From contig NZ_CP012264.1 in NCBI RefSeq assembly GCF_001277255.1, forward strand, positions 2,542,001-2,606,000: 64,000 nucleotides of DNA. The letters run 5' to 3'. The notes under the pieces are model-generated. The model was not told the origin of the DNA. It did not search any database and was given only the letters and a program-made list of their open reading frames with translations. Positions 35,102 to 44,475 of this stretch are shown piece by piece; positions within the stretch are counted from its first letter, which is position 1; each line of letters opens with the position of its first letter. Source of the stretch: Cronobacter condimenti 1330 (GTDB lineage Bacteria; Pseudomonadota; Gammaproteobacteria; Enterobacterales; Enterobacteriaceae). The position numbers and the translations under genes are program-made.

Positions 35102-35163
35102 GATTCGATTCTCGCAGCTACTAATACGCAGCTAGCATGCCAGAGGCAGGAAAAGCTAATGGG

Positions 35164-35201
35164 AAGAGAAAAGCGCAAAACCAGTGGTTGTTTCGCGCTT
35201 T
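35164..35201 (-). terminator. Terminator of the tar-cheZ operon
   Basis: On the minus strand AAAGCGC...GCGCTTTTC forms a 7-bp stem with additional inner pairing (AAACC with GGTTT-like bases), followed by a T-rich end (TTTTCTCTTC). A second GC-rich hairpin (CCCTCCCC/GGAGGGGT-type, 35206-35225) lies between it and the cheZ stop. Confidence 0.6.
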
Positions 35202-35233
35202 AACGCCCTCCCCGAAGGGAGGGGTTGCAGGGA

Positions 35234-35875
35234 TTAGAACCCCAGACTGTCGAGCAGGTCGTCGACCTGGTCCTGGCTTGCTACCACGCCTGCGGCGGTG
35301 GCGTCCAGCTGCGGACCGTTGAGCAGGCTGTCGTTCGGGCGCTTGGCGCGCGCGTTCTGCTCCGGCATGTTCTCCAGCAGCACCATCAGTAACTGGCGCT
35401 CGATCTCCTGGATAACATCCATCATGCGCTTGATAACCTGACCAGTCAGATCCTGGAAATCCTGTGCCATCATGATTTCCAGAAGCTGAGTGTTGGTGAA
35501 GCTGGTGTGCTCCGGTACCGCCGCCAGATACTGGCGGGTATCCGTAACCAGTTCACGCGCGTCACTCAGTTCGATCGGGTTTTCAAACCACTCGTCCCAG
35601 CGGCCGCTCAACGCTTTCGCGTCATTTTCCAGTTTGTTCTGGTGAGGCTGCGAGGCCTCGACGCAGTTCAGGGCGCGTTCGGCGGCCTGCGCTGTCATCT
35701 GTACTACGTAATCCAGACGGTCGCGTGCGTCCGGGATAGCTTCCGCCGCTTCCGCAATCGCCTGATCGAGCCCCAGTTCGCGCAAGCTGTCACGCAGCAT
35801 GCGGGTAAGACTGCCGATACGGACAATAATGTCGCCAGTCGAATGCTCGTCAGTCGGTTTTATCGATGCCGTCAT
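35234..35875 (-). CDS. cheZ: CheY-P phosphatase CheZ
   Basis: 213 aa. It dephosphorylates CheY-P to end tumbling signals. It shows the long helical hairpin; the catalytic Gln region is in QDFQDLTGQVIKRMMDVIQE, and the C-terminal CheY-binding helix is DQVDDLLDSLGF. It follows cheY by 10 bp, as in E. coli. Confidence 0.98.
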   Translation of the reverse strand: MTASIKPTDEHSTGDIIVRIGSLTRMLRDSLRELGLDQAIAEAAEAIPDARDRLDYVVQMTAQAAERALNCVEASQPHQNKLENDAKALSGRWDEWFENPIELSDARELVTDTRQYLAAVPEHTSFTNTQLLEIMMAQDFQDLTGQVIKRMMDVIQEIERQLLMVLLENMPEQNARAKRPNDSLLNGPQLDATAAGVVASQDQVDDLLDSLGF

Positions 35876-35885
35876 CTGCCTGTCC

Positions 35886-36275
35886 TCACATGCCGAGTTT
35901 TTCGAAAATCTTGCTCAGTTTTTCTTCCAGGGTTGCCGCCGTGAACGGTTTCACCACGTAGCCGCTGGCGCCTGCCTGGGCTGCTGCGATGATGTTCTCT
36001 TTCTTGGCTTCCGCAGTCACCATCAGCACCGGCATAGACGCCATAGCGCCATCGGCACGGATGGTTTTGAGCAGTTCAAGGCCATCCATGTTCGGCATGT
36101 TCCAGTCGGAAATTACGAAACCGAAACCGCCTGTCTGGAGTTTGTTGAGTGCATCCACACCATCTTCCGCCTCTTCTACGTTGTTGAAACCCAGCTCTTT
36201 GAGCAGGTTACGTACAATGCGGCGCATGGTGGAGAAGTCATCCACAACCAGAAACTTGAGATCTTTATCCGCCAT
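35886..36275 (-). CDS. cheY: Chemotaxis response regulator CheY
   Basis: 129 aa single receiver domain. Phosphorylation site D57 (FVISDWNMPNMDG), acidic pocket D12/D13, T87 (MVTAEAKK) and K109 (YVVKPF) are all in place. CheY-P binds FliM of the motor and promotes clockwise rotation. Confidence 0.99.
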   Translation of the reverse strand: MADKDLKFLVVDDFSTMRRIVRNLLKELGFNNVEEAEDGVDALNKLQTGGFGFVISDWNMPNMDGLELLKTIRADGAMASMPVLMVTAEAKKENIIAAAQAGASGYVVKPFTAATLEEKLSKIFEKLGM

Positions 36276-36292
36276 AAAAACTGTACTCCTCG

Positions 36293-37342
36293 TTAAATAC
36301 GTATTGCCTGTCCGGCACTGATTTTCGCCAGCATCTGCTGGCTGACCTGGCTTAGATCGACGACTTCGCTGACGCCACCCATGTTGATGGCCTCACGCGG
36401 CATGCCGAACACCACACAACTTGCTTCGTTTTGGGCGATGGTCCAGGCGCCCGCCTGGTGCATCGCCAGCATTCCCGCCGCGCCATCGTTGCCCATCCCG
36501 GTGAGGATCACGCCCACCGCGTTGCGCCCCGCATGTTTGGCTACGGAGTGAAACAGTACATCCACGGCCGGACGGTGCCGGTTTACTGGCGGGCCGTCGT
36601 GGATCTTAATCTGGTAGTTAGCGCCACTACGTGCGAGTTCCATATGCTTATCGCCCGGGGCGATATACGCATGGCCTGGCAGTACGCGCTCGCCGTCTTC
36701 GGCTTCTTTCACGCTAATCTGGCACAGCTTGTTCAGACGCTCGGCGAATGAACGGGTAAATCCGGGCGGCATGTGCTGGGTAATCAACACCGCCGGGCTT
36801 GAAAGCGGCAGCGGCTGGAGCACATGGCGAATCGCTTCGGTGCCGCCTGTGGAGGCGCCGATGGCGATCAGTTTTTCCGAGCTCAGCAGCGGGCCGGCTT
36901 TTAGCGTTTTCGGCACCGTATCTGGCAGTCGGGCGGAAATCCGCGCGCGCGACGCGGTACGCACTTTATCGGCAATCAGCTCGCTGTAGGCCAGCATCCC
37001 TTCACGGATGCCGAGCTGCGGCTTCGTGACAAAATCGATGGCGCCAAGTTCAAGGGCGCGCAGCGTCACTTCTGAACCTTTTCCCGTCAGCGACGACACC
37101 ATCACAACCGGCATTGGGCGCAGACGCATCAGCTTTTCCAGAAAATCGAGGCCATCCATGCGTGGCATTTCGACGTCGAGCGTTAACACATCCGGATTGA
37201 ACTGCTTAATCAGATCCCGGGCCACCAGAGGGTCCGGCGCTGTCGCCACCATCTCCATATCGCTGTGACTGTTGATAATTTCGGTCATGATTTGACGCAT
37301 CAGCGCCGAATCATCTACTGACAACACTCTGATTTTACTCAT
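36293..37342 (-). CDS. cheB: Chemoreceptor glutamate methylesterase CheB
   Basis: 349 aa. Receiver domain with D56 (LTLDVEMPRMDG) regulates a C-terminal esterase with catalytic S164 (GASTGGTEA), H190 (TQHMPPGFT) and Asp in TGMGNDGA. It removes methyl groups from receptors, giving adaptation. Its start overlaps the cheR stop by 4 bp. Confidence 0.98.
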   Translation of the reverse strand: MSKIRVLSVDDSALMRQIMTEIINSHSDMEMVATAPDPLVARDLIKQFNPDVLTLDVEMPRMDGLDFLEKLMRLRPMPVVMVSSLTGKGSEVTLRALELGAIDFVTKPQLGIREGMLAYSELIADKVRTASRARISARLPDTVPKTLKAGPLLSSEKLIAIGASTGGTEAIRHVLQPLPLSSPAVLITQHMPPGFTRSFAERLNKLCQISVKEAEDGERVLPGHAYIAPGDKHMELARSGANYQIKIHDGPPVNRHRPAVDVLFHSVAKHAGRNAVGVILTGMGNDGAAGMLAMHQAGAWTIAQNEASCVVFGMPREAINMGGVSEVVDLSQVSQQMLAKISAGQAIRI

Positions 37343-38205
37343 TCTTTTTCCTTACTCAGGGCGTACACCGTCTGACCGCGCAGCGAGAAATCCCGACTGA
37401 GGTTACTGAAGTTTTCCGAGTGACCCGCGAAGAGCAGGCCGCCGGGCTTCAGCAGCGGAACAAAGCGTTTGAGGATCTCCTGCTGTGTTTCTTTATCGAA
37501 ATAAATCATCACGTTGCGACAGAAAATCGCGTCAAATGGCCCTGGTACGTTGTACTGCTTATCAAGCAGGTTCAGCGAGGCGAACTCAATCTGGTTCGCC
37601 AGTTCGTTACGCACACGCACCAGCCCCTGATGAGGACCCGTACCGCGCATAAAATAGCGTTGCATCTGCTGCGGCGAGAGCGTCTTTAACTCCTCCTGCC
37701 GGTAGATCCCGTTTTGCGCCTTTTGCAGCACTTCGGTATCGATATCCGTGCCGTACACTTTCCAGCGTCCAGGCGCAGTACCCAGCGTGTCTGCAAGCGT
37801 AATGGCAAGAGAGTATGGCTCTTCGCCGGTCGATGCGGCGGCACTCCAGATACGGTATTCGCCTGTACGCTTACGCGCATGTTCCGCCAGCACCGGAAAG
37901 TGGTGCGCCTCGCGGAAAAACGCCGTCAGGTTCGTGGTCAGCGAGTTAATAAACGCCTGCCACTCTGCGCTGTTGGCGTTCGCTTCCAGCATGCTGAGAT
38001 AGCGTCCGAAATCATCCAGGCCCAGCGTGCGCAGACGACGAACCAGACGGTTGTAGACCATATCCCGTTTATGTTCGGCCAGCACAATTCCCGCGCGCTG
38101 GTAAATCAATTGACATATCCGACGGAAGTGCGTGTCGGACAGCGCGAGGCGCTGTGTCATTTGTACTAATAATGACGTTTGCCCAGCAGGCATGGATGAT
38201 GTCAT
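37339..38205 (-). CDS. cheR: Chemotaxis protein methyltransferase CheR
   Basis: 288 aa. N-terminal helical domain and a SAM-binding Rossmann domain (RIWSAAASTGEEPYSLAI, PFDAIFCRNVMIYFDKETQ). It methylates glutamates on chemoreceptors. The NWETF tail of Tar encoded nearby is its docking site. Confidence 0.98.
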   Translation of the reverse strand: MTSSMPAGQTSLLVQMTQRLALSDTHFRRICQLIYQRAGIVLAEHKRDMVYNRLVRRLRTLGLDDFGRYLSMLEANANSAEWQAFINSLTTNLTAFFREAHHFPVLAEHARKRTGEYRIWSAAASTGEEPYSLAITLADTLGTAPGRWKVYGTDIDTEVLQKAQNGIYRQEELKTLSPQQMQRYFMRGTGPHQGLVRVRNELANQIEFASLNLLDKQYNVPGPFDAIFCRNVMIYFDKETQQEILKRFVPLLKPGGLLFAGHSENFSNLSRDFSLRGQTVYALSKEKE

Positions 38206-38224
38206 AGCGCCTTCTTCTTTACAG

Positions 38225-38581
38225 TCAGGGTGTTACTGGCACCACCCAGGGTGGTGCGGCCATCTTGCTACGCTCGTGGGAGCCGTGTTCAAGGTTTAAG
38301 ACTGAATCTTTTCTCTCATCAGACGCGCCGTTTATCGCGCGGCTGACCGTATTCTTTCGCGTCAGGGAGTGGATCTGCTCTCTGACTGCGTCGGCGGCGT
38401 TTGCCACCTGCGTGACAGTCATCTGGACTGCCTCTTCGCTCACCCGCTTGAGGGCGAGGTACACCCGCAGGCCCGCGTCTGCGGTATCGCCGGACTTATG
38501 GGCCAGCATTGCGCTCCACGCTATCGCGCACAGCGTCATCACAAAAAACCACCCCGTTGGCATTACCATACGGTGCAACAT
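38225..38581 (-). CDS. Small putative membrane protein between tar and cheR (unknown)
   Basis: 118 aa, not recognised. An N-terminal hydrophobic segment (PTGWFFVMTLCAIAWSAML) is followed by a mainly helical, charged chain (RVYLALKRVSEEAVQMTVTQ). A good ribosome-binding site (AAGGAAAC, 7-8 bases before ATG) and close spacing (36 bp after tar, 19 bp before cheR) suggest it is translated within the chemotaxis operon. The place corresponds to tap of E. coli, but the sequence does not look like a receptor remnant. It could be a small accessory factor or a chance frame. Confidence 0.5.
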   Translation of the reverse strand: MLHRMVMPTGWFFVMTLCAIAWSAMLAHKSGDTADAGLRVYLALKRVSEEAVQMTVTQVANAADAVREQIHSLTRKNTVSRAINGASDERKDSVLNLEHGSHERSKMAAPPWVVPVTP

Positions 38582-38617
38582 TCTTGTTTCCTTAGCCGGT
38601 TATAAGCCGGAGTCTGT

Positions 38618-40285
38618 TCAGAACGTTTCCCAGTTATCTTGTCCGGCGGCCGGTTTGCTCGCCGTTAACCCGGTGTTGCTCACGGCCACACGCGGTGCGA
38701 CCGATTCTGCGCGCGGTGCACTGCTACGCGCGGCAGCGAGACGGAAGGCGGCGACCGCCTGCGACAGGCGACTTGCCTGATCTTCCAGCGTGCTCGCGGC
38801 GGCGGCGGATTGCTGCACCAGCGAGGCGTTCTGCTGCGTCACGCGATCCATCTCGGAGACCGCCAGCGCCACCTGATCGATGCCGCGGCTCTGCTCGTCG
38901 GAGGCCGACGCAATCTCGCCCATAATGTCGGTCACACGGGTGACGGCACCGACAATCTCCTGCATGGTTTCCCCGGCGCTTTCTACCAGCACGGAGCCGG
39001 AATCAACACGCGCGACGGAATCTTCAATCAGCGCCTTAATCTCTTTGGCGGCCTGCGCGCTGCGGCTCGCGAGGTTGCGAACTTCGCCCGCCACCACCGC
39101 AAACCCGCGGCCCTGCTCCCCTGCCCTTGCCGCTTCTACCGCGGCGTTCAGCGCGAGGATGTTGGTCTGGAAGGCAATGCCGTCAATCACGCTGGTAATA
39201 TCTGAAATCTTTTTCGAGCTGGCGGCGATGTCGTGCATGGTATTCACCACGCCATTCACCACTTTGCCGCCGCGCTGCGCGGTTTCCGACGCGCTCAGCG
39301 CCAGCTGCGACGCCTGACGGGCGTTCTCCGCGTTCTGCTTCACCGTCGCGGTCAGCTCTTCCATGCTGGCGGCGGTCTGTTCCAGCGCCGAGGCCTGCTC
39401 TTCGGTACGGGAAGAGAGATCCGTGTTGCCGGCGGCGATTTCGCTCGTGCCGCTGTAAATGGCATCAGTGCCTTCGCGCACGCTGCTCACCGTCTGGATC
39501 AGCGCCTGCTGCATATGCTGGACGCTCGCGGAAAGCTCGGTAATCTCATTGCGCCCCGTCACCGTAATGGTTTCGGTCAGGTTGCCGCCCGCAATCTCGC
39601 GGATATGGTGGATAACCCCCGCAAGCGGTGTCAGCAGAATATGGCGGATGCCGTACCACACCAGCGCGATAACCAGCACCACCAGCAGGGCCAGAATACC
39701 GGTCTCCCACTGAGCCTGGCGGAAATCGCTGCGGCTGTCGTCCATCGCCTCCTGCGCCAGACGTACGTTAATGTCGTCATAGTGCGTCACGGCTTTTTCA
39801 AGCGCGTTCTGTTTGCCCTGGGTCGCCTGGGCGAAGTAGGCGTCCATATTGCCGCCTTCCAGGTACTGCACCAGTTCGCTCAGCGCCTGGTAGTAATCGC
39901 GATAACTTTTTTCCACGTCGCTGGCAGCGGCAGTAATTTCTGGCACATCCACCGTCACGTTTTTGAACGCGCTAAAGTGCGTGTCTGCCTCGCCCAGCAC
40001 TTTTTTCGCCGTGTTGAGCAGATCGGTCTTCGCGCTGCTCTGCTGGTTGCTGGCATCCATCATCATGCGCGCCGCCGAGCGGCTTAAGTTGATGCGGGTC
40101 TGCAGCAGCAGGTTCCACGACTGGTTAAGCTGCGCCTGTTGCAGACGCAACTGGTGCGACGCGGCGAAACTTTGCTGGTTGTCATTCAGTGACGAGAAAA
40201 ACACCCCACCGGAGATAAGCTGCAACAGTGCGAACACCATCAGCACCATCATCAACAGTGAGACAACGCGGATACGATTCAACAT
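38618..40285 (-). CDS. tar: Methyl-accepting chemotaxis protein, Tar-type aspartate receptor
   Basis: 555 aa. TM1 (~7-30), periplasmic four-helix ligand domain, TM2 (~190-212), HAMP domain (LTPLAGVIHHIREIAGGNLT), methylation helices and the highly conserved tip (DGIAFQTNILALNAAVEAAR). Aspartate-binding arginines R64, R69 and R73 of E. coli Tar are at the same positions here (LQTRINLSRSAARMMMD). The C-terminal NWETF pentapeptide binds CheR and CheB. It has its own sigma-28 promoter and is separated from cheW by the pilus operon. Confidence 0.93.
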   Translation of the reverse strand: MLNRIRVVSLLMMVLMVFALLQLISGGVFFSSLNDNQQSFAASHQLRLQQAQLNQSWNLLLQTRINLSRSAARMMMDASNQQSSAKTDLLNTAKKVLGEADTHFSAFKNVTVDVPEITAAASDVEKSYRDYYQALSELVQYLEGGNMDAYFAQATQGKQNALEKAVTHYDDINVRLAQEAMDDSRSDFRQAQWETGILALLVVLVIALVWYGIRHILLTPLAGVIHHIREIAGGNLTETITVTGRNEITELSASVQHMQQALIQTVSSVREGTDAIYSGTSEIAAGNTDLSSRTEEQASALEQTAASMEELTATVKQNAENARQASQLALSASETAQRGGKVVNGVVNTMHDIAASSKKISDITSVIDGIAFQTNILALNAAVEAARAGEQGRGFAVVAGEVRNLASRSAQAAKEIKALIEDSVARVDSGSVLVESAGETMQEIVGAVTRVTDIMGEIASASDEQSRGIDQVALAVSEMDRVTQQNASLVQQSAAAASTLEDQASRLSQAVAAFRLAAARSSAPRAESVAPRVAVSNTGLTASKPAAGQDNWETF

Positions 40286-40315
40286 GCGACACCTTCCTTC
40301 TGGTTCCTGAAGGGG

Positions 40316-40342
40316 TTATCGGCATGGCCTGGGGGAACTTTA
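40316..40342 (-). promoter_or_regulatory. Sigma-28 (FliA) promoter of tar
   Basis: On the minus strand TAAAGTTC, 11 bp, GCCGATAA. This matches the FliA consensus (TAAAGTTT-N11-GCCGATAA) at all but one base. It lies ~31 bp upstream of the tar ATG and gives a short leader. The tar-cheZ operon is therefore a late (class 3) flagellar transcript of its own. Confidence 0.9.
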
Positions 40343-40381
40343 TCGTTGTGTTAAGGAAATTTGCGTTAGTCTGCGGCGGCG

Positions 40382-41335
40382 TCAGAAGGCGACGTCCACC
40401 ACCAGCGTATCGGTATAGCTCCCGGCAGGCGGCGTGCTCTGGGTGGCGAGAATGCGCGCCGTGTATTGGTAGGATCGCAGCAGGCCGTCGGTGCTGGTCT
40501 GCGAGGCACTGTCGCTGGACCAGCGCTCGGCGCCGCTTGCGCCCCAGCGGTTGGCGGTGCTGCCTTTAAAGATGTCATAACTAAGCCGGTTCGCGCCGCT
40601 TGCCATATTGCGCACGCCGTTCACCGCGTTATTCCCGTTGTTGATGCCCACGGTATAGGTACTGCCTTTCGTGCAGGTAATCGCGATGGTTTGCGACACC
40701 GGCGCGAAGTCTTTTACGAGCGGTGCGCTTGCGAAGTTCAGGTTTGGCGCGCTGATGGTGCTGCAATCATTGGTGACAGTGAGCGTCACCAGACTTGTCA
40801 GTGTCGTGGTGCCATTCTGCGGATTGAGACAGACCGCGACGCCCACCGCGCAGATGCTGTAGTTGACGCTGAAGTTGAGCGTGACCTGGTAGACGCCTGC
40901 GGCGACGTTCTGTCCCTGCAACGTGCGAAAATAAACGGGAAAGGTGTAGCGTTTGTTGTTGAGCAGGTTGAGCAGCGCCTGGCCGCTCCAGCGATAGCTG
41001 CCGTTTATCGCCAGCTCGCTGCCGGACGGACAGCCGTTCTGGGCGCAGATCTGTAAGGGAATACGATCGGTGGCATCGCCGCTACGTCCCAGTGTGGCGC
41101 GGCTGCCGGAGGCGGTGGTGGCGCCTGTGAGCGTCAGGTTTACAAAATCATTGTTGAGCACGTTAAACGCGGTGTCGCAATCCACGGTCAGCGTTGCCGT
41201 GGTGGTTTGTACCGTACTGTTGATGACAAACGAGGTCTGGCTGCCGTATGCCGCATTAGTGATACTGACGCGACAGGCGGCGAGCGCAGGCAGACTTGCG
41301 AGAGTGAGTAACAGTATCAGGAGCAGGCGGATCAT
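40382..41335 (-). CDS. Spore-coat-U domain pilus tip protein (CsuE-like)
   Basis: 317 aa. Signal peptide (MIRLLLILLLTLASLPALAA), then two spore coat protein U (SCPU) domains: first ACRVSITNAAYGSQTSFVIN..., second NDCSTISAPNLNFASAPLV... ending AGSYTDTLVVDVAF. Two-domain SCPU proteins form the adhesive tip of archaic chaperone-usher pili such as Csu of Acinetobacter. The ATG at 41335 forms ATGA with the usher stop. Ligand is unknown. Confidence 0.85.
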   Translation of the reverse strand: MIRLLLILLLTLASLPALAACRVSITNAAYGSQTSFVINSTVQTTTATLTVDCDTAFNVLNNDFVNLTLTGATTASGSRATLGRSGDATDRIPLQICAQNGCPSGSELAINGSYRWSGQALLNLLNNKRYTFPVYFRTLQGQNVAAGVYQVTLNFSVNYSICAVGVAVCLNPQNGTTTLTSLVTLTVTNDCSTISAPNLNFASAPLVKDFAPVSQTIAITCTKGSTYTVGINNGNNAVNGVRNMASGANRLSYDIFKGSTANRWGASGAERWSSDSASQTSTDGLLRSYQYTARILATQSTPPAGSYTDTLVVDVAF

Positions 41336-43722
41336 GGCGCAACCTCGCGACAAATAAGCGGACCGTAGGTTTCAAGGCGGTGACTGCGGGCGGTCCCGAC
41401 CGTCAGCGTGACGCTGCACGTCTTGCCGTCCGGCTTCAGTACGCGCAGCGGGTTCACTTCGCCAATATCTTCGAGCCATGCAATACCGTCATAACCTACC
41501 ACTGCCGTGGGGCGGTCATCGCGCAGCACCTGGCTTGAGACCGGGATCGGCTGGCCATTTTCATCCTGCAAAATGACGCTCGCTACCCGCTCCTGCTCCA
41601 TCGGGAACGTCACCAGAAATCCGCTGTTGCGCCGCAGCGCGAGACGCCGCTCGGTATCGCGGATGCGGGTATCCGCCGGGAGATTGAGCGCGTCGATGCT
41701 GTAGGTCGCCGGGTAGTAAGAGGTCACGCCGCTCACCAGCAGATAACCGTCTTCGTCCGTCTCCCCCACAGGCTGATTTTCGAAATTGACCGTCACGCCG
41801 GGCTGCCCCTGCGTGCTGACCACGGCGAAGGCGTCGTTAATCTGGTTTGCCGCGAACAACGAACCGTCCATCGTCACCAGCGAGCCGGTCGCCTCGCCCC
41901 AGCGGGTAAAGTTTTTGGTCTGGCCGTAAATCCCGCCCTGCATCTCGACATGGTTATTACGCCAGCCAAGCGTCGCCTGCTGATAGTTGTCGTCGCGCGA
42001 CTGGTTGGCGTAAGCCAGGTTCCAGCTAAACCCACCGTCGCTTGGCATCGCGCGGCTGTAGTTCACGCGCTGGGTAGTGCCATTTTCCGGCGTGGTTTCC
42101 GCGCTGAACGCCACGGCGCTTTGCTCACCGAGCGGAATTTGCAGCGAGAGGGCGAACGTCCAGTCGCGGCCTTCGTAGTCGTGGCTCGCCGCGAGATAAA
42201 TGCTGCTGTTCCACAGCGTTTTATTCCAGGAGAGGTTAAGGAGCCGCGTATGGTCGCGATTGAAAGACTGCACATCGAGTAAGGCGGCCCCGACGCTCCC
42301 TGCCGCCCCCATGTTAAGCGTCAGCGCGTACTGCGTGGTGGCGCGGCTTAGCGTGACAATCGGCTGCTGGTACTGATCGTAACGCACAGGCATATCGTAG
42401 AGCGCCAGGTTGCCGTATTCGCGCGTGCGGCGGGTCTGCTGCGTCGACAGGCTAAAGCCCGCGGTGTTGTACTGATAGCCCCAGTTCCACTGCTGGCCAC
42501 TCTCCCCGCGCATCTGACTCCAGCTGCCCGCGCCGTTCACTACCCCGAAGCGCCCGAGCTTGACAAGCGATCCCACCCCGCCCTGGGTCAGTTGCTCCGC
42601 CGCCTCGCCGTGGGTTTCCAGCGTCCAGAAATCGGTCACGCCGTAGCGAAAGGACCCGCTTGCCGCCGCCGGGCCGTAATCGAAGTTTTTCACGCCATAG
42701 TTACGGCGCAGCGCACCTGCGCTGAACGCGCCGTCGCTTAAACCGGGTTTTAGCAGTTCGCTTGCGACATAAAACGGCAGCGTGGTGGAGACCTGGCGGC
42801 CCAGCGCGTCCGTCGTTACCAGCACCGCATCGCCGGAGCCGTTAATATAGGGCAGATTGGTGAGCGTAAACGGGCCGGGCGCCAGTTCAGTGGAGCCGGA
42901 GCGGTAACCATTAATAAAGACATCCACCGTCGTCGGGACTGCCGCCTCGCCGGAAAACGCGGGCAGCGGATAGGTGATGAGATCCGGGCGCAGTGAAAAA
43001 TCGCGCCCAAAAGAGATACCGCCCAGACGCACACTGTTGCTCCAGTTCAGGCTGTCGGTTATCACATCGCCGACCGACCAGCTCCAGACATTGTCATCGT
43101 TGGTGCTGTTAAATGTGGTGTCGTAGCGCATATAGCCTTCGTTCTGCCCCGGATAACCGCGAAACACTTCGCGCCATGCGCCGGTAGAAGAGAGCGACCC
43201 GGCATCGCCGAAGAGGCGCATTTCATGCCAGAGTGAGGCCTGGCGCAGCCCCTGATTGGTATCGCTGGCGTAGAAATCGTAGTTCAGTACCGCGCCGTTG
43301 CTGGCGCGTGGGCGCACCCGCCGCTCCTGCTCACCGAGCGCCACGTTGCGCGACGCCACCCAGTTCGTCGGTACGGTAAGCAACAGCCGCTGGCCCACGC
43401 TGTCGTAGCGGCTCTTCACCTGCGGGAGCGAGGCGACATTCACCTCGCCCTGCGGGAGTTTATCGCCCGGCAGTCCCGCCCGTTGCAGATCCGCCGACGA
43501 CACCCACATGCCGTTGGCGCGCCGCGTCACCGGCACGACCAGCCCGGTATCGTAATAGTTAACCACCAGCGACAGGTGAAACACCGCCTGGCGGTCAATG
43601 GCCTGCGCATCCGGCGGGGGCGGCAGCGCATCGTCGCCCTCCAGCGCGTTAACCGCGGGGGAGACAACACAAAGCAGGCTGATTATCACCACCCGACGAC
43701 TCAACGGGCGGCGGCTTGCCAT
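41332..43722 (-). CDS. Outer membrane usher of archaic chaperone-usher pilus (CsuD-like)
   Basis: 796 aa. Signal peptide (ends near PAVNA), then N-terminal domain, 24-stranded beta-barrel region with many SLSTQQTRR-like strand repeats, plug, and C-terminal domains. FINGYRSGSTELAPGPFTLTNLP is the typical usher segment. It exports and assembles pilins delivered by the chaperone. It overlaps the chaperone gene by 22 bp. Confidence 0.9.
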   Translation of the reverse strand: MASRRPLSRRVVIISLLCVVSPAVNALEGDDALPPPPDAQAIDRQAVFHLSLVVNYYDTGLVVPVTRRANGMWVSSADLQRAGLPGDKLPQGEVNVASLPQVKSRYDSVGQRLLLTVPTNWVASRNVALGEQERRVRPRASNGAVLNYDFYASDTNQGLRQASLWHEMRLFGDAGSLSSTGAWREVFRGYPGQNEGYMRYDTTFNSTNDDNVWSWSVGDVITDSLNWSNSVRLGGISFGRDFSLRPDLITYPLPAFSGEAAVPTTVDVFINGYRSGSTELAPGPFTLTNLPYINGSGDAVLVTTDALGRQVSTTLPFYVASELLKPGLSDGAFSAGALRRNYGVKNFDYGPAAASGSFRYGVTDFWTLETHGEAAEQLTQGGVGSLVKLGRFGVVNGAGSWSQMRGESGQQWNWGYQYNTAGFSLSTQQTRRTREYGNLALYDMPVRYDQYQQPIVTLSRATTQYALTLNMGAAGSVGAALLDVQSFNRDHTRLLNLSWNKTLWNSSIYLAASHDYEGRDWTFALSLQIPLGEQSAVAFSAETTPENGTTQRVNYSRAMPSDGGFSWNLAYANQSRDDNYQQATLGWRNNHVEMQGGIYGQTKNFTRWGEATGSLVTMDGSLFAANQINDAFAVVSTQGQPGVTVNFENQPVGETDEDGYLLVSGVTSYYPATYSIDALNLPADTRIRDTERRLALRRNSGFLVTFPMEQERVASVILQDENGQPIPVSSQVLRDDRPTAVVGYDGIAWLEDIGEVNPLRVLKPDGKTCSVTLTVGTARSHRLETYGPLICREVAP

Positions 43723-44459
43723 GTCGCCTCGCGGGCATTAACAGAAGCGCTGAGCTGTGTGGGCTGCGGCATCCCCGCGGGTAGCGGGAACACACGCGAC
43801 TGGCCTGGCAGGACATATCCCAGCAGACCTTCTGCCAGCGTACGGCGCTGGCCGCCCTGTTGCAGCGTCACTTTGCTGATGCGCGCGTGAATTTGGTCGC
43901 GGTTAGTGATTTCAATAGCGGGCTGGCCGTTGTCACGCACGACGCGCCACGAGAGATTTTCCGGCTGCAAAAAGGCGTGGTGCGCGCCCGCACGCTGGGT
44001 CTCCACCCCCTGCCCGTAGGTAAAAAGCGGAATGGAGTAGCGCATTTGCAGCTTAAGGCCAAGCTGTGGTTTCCCGGGTTCGGTGGGCTGGGGGATCTCA
44101 TCGACAACAATGCGGTAGGCCTGCTCGACGCCCGCCGGCACGGCGGACTGGCTCATCAGACGGATAAGCTGTTTTTTACCGCCCTCGATACGCACGATGG
44201 GTGGGCTTGCCACGACATCCTGCTGCTGCTGGTAACGTTCGTTGCCGCCCTCCTGCCGCCAGCGCACAATACGTACCTGCATGGTCATCGGCGTGGCGCC
44301 CTGATTCTGTATCCACAACTCCGCCGCGTTGTCGCCAGGCGCGAGATAAGGATCGATGGGCCAGATAAGCATATTGCCGGCGGCCCAGGCGCTGCCTGTG
44401 GCCAGCCAAAACGCGGCGGCCAGTCCTGCCCGCCTGAGAGACGCTGCGAAAGGCATCAT
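43701..44459 (-). CDS. Periplasmic pilus chaperone (CsuC-like)
   Basis: 252 aa. Signal peptide (LAAAFWLATGSAWAA), then the PapD-like immunoglobulin pair. Motifs: NMLIWPIDPYLAPGDNAAEL, MQVRIVRW and KQLIRLMSQSA (equivalent to the conserved donor region), and ending in the subunit-binding domain. It caps SCPU pilins before delivery to the usher. Confidence 0.9.
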   Translation of the reverse strand: MMPFAASLRRAGLAAAFWLATGSAWAAGNMLIWPIDPYLAPGDNAAELWIQNQGATPMTMQVRIVRWRQEGGNERYQQQQDVVASPPIVRIEGGKKQLIRLMSQSAVPAGVEQAYRIVVDEIPQPTEPGKPQLGLKLQMRYSIPLFTYGQGVETQRAGAHHAFLQPENLSWRVVRDNGQPAIEITNRDQIHARISKVTLQQGGQRRTLAEGLLGYVLPGQSRVFPLPAGMPQPTQLSASVNAREATWQAAAR

Positions 44460-44475
44460 GTCTGCTCTCCCTGTA

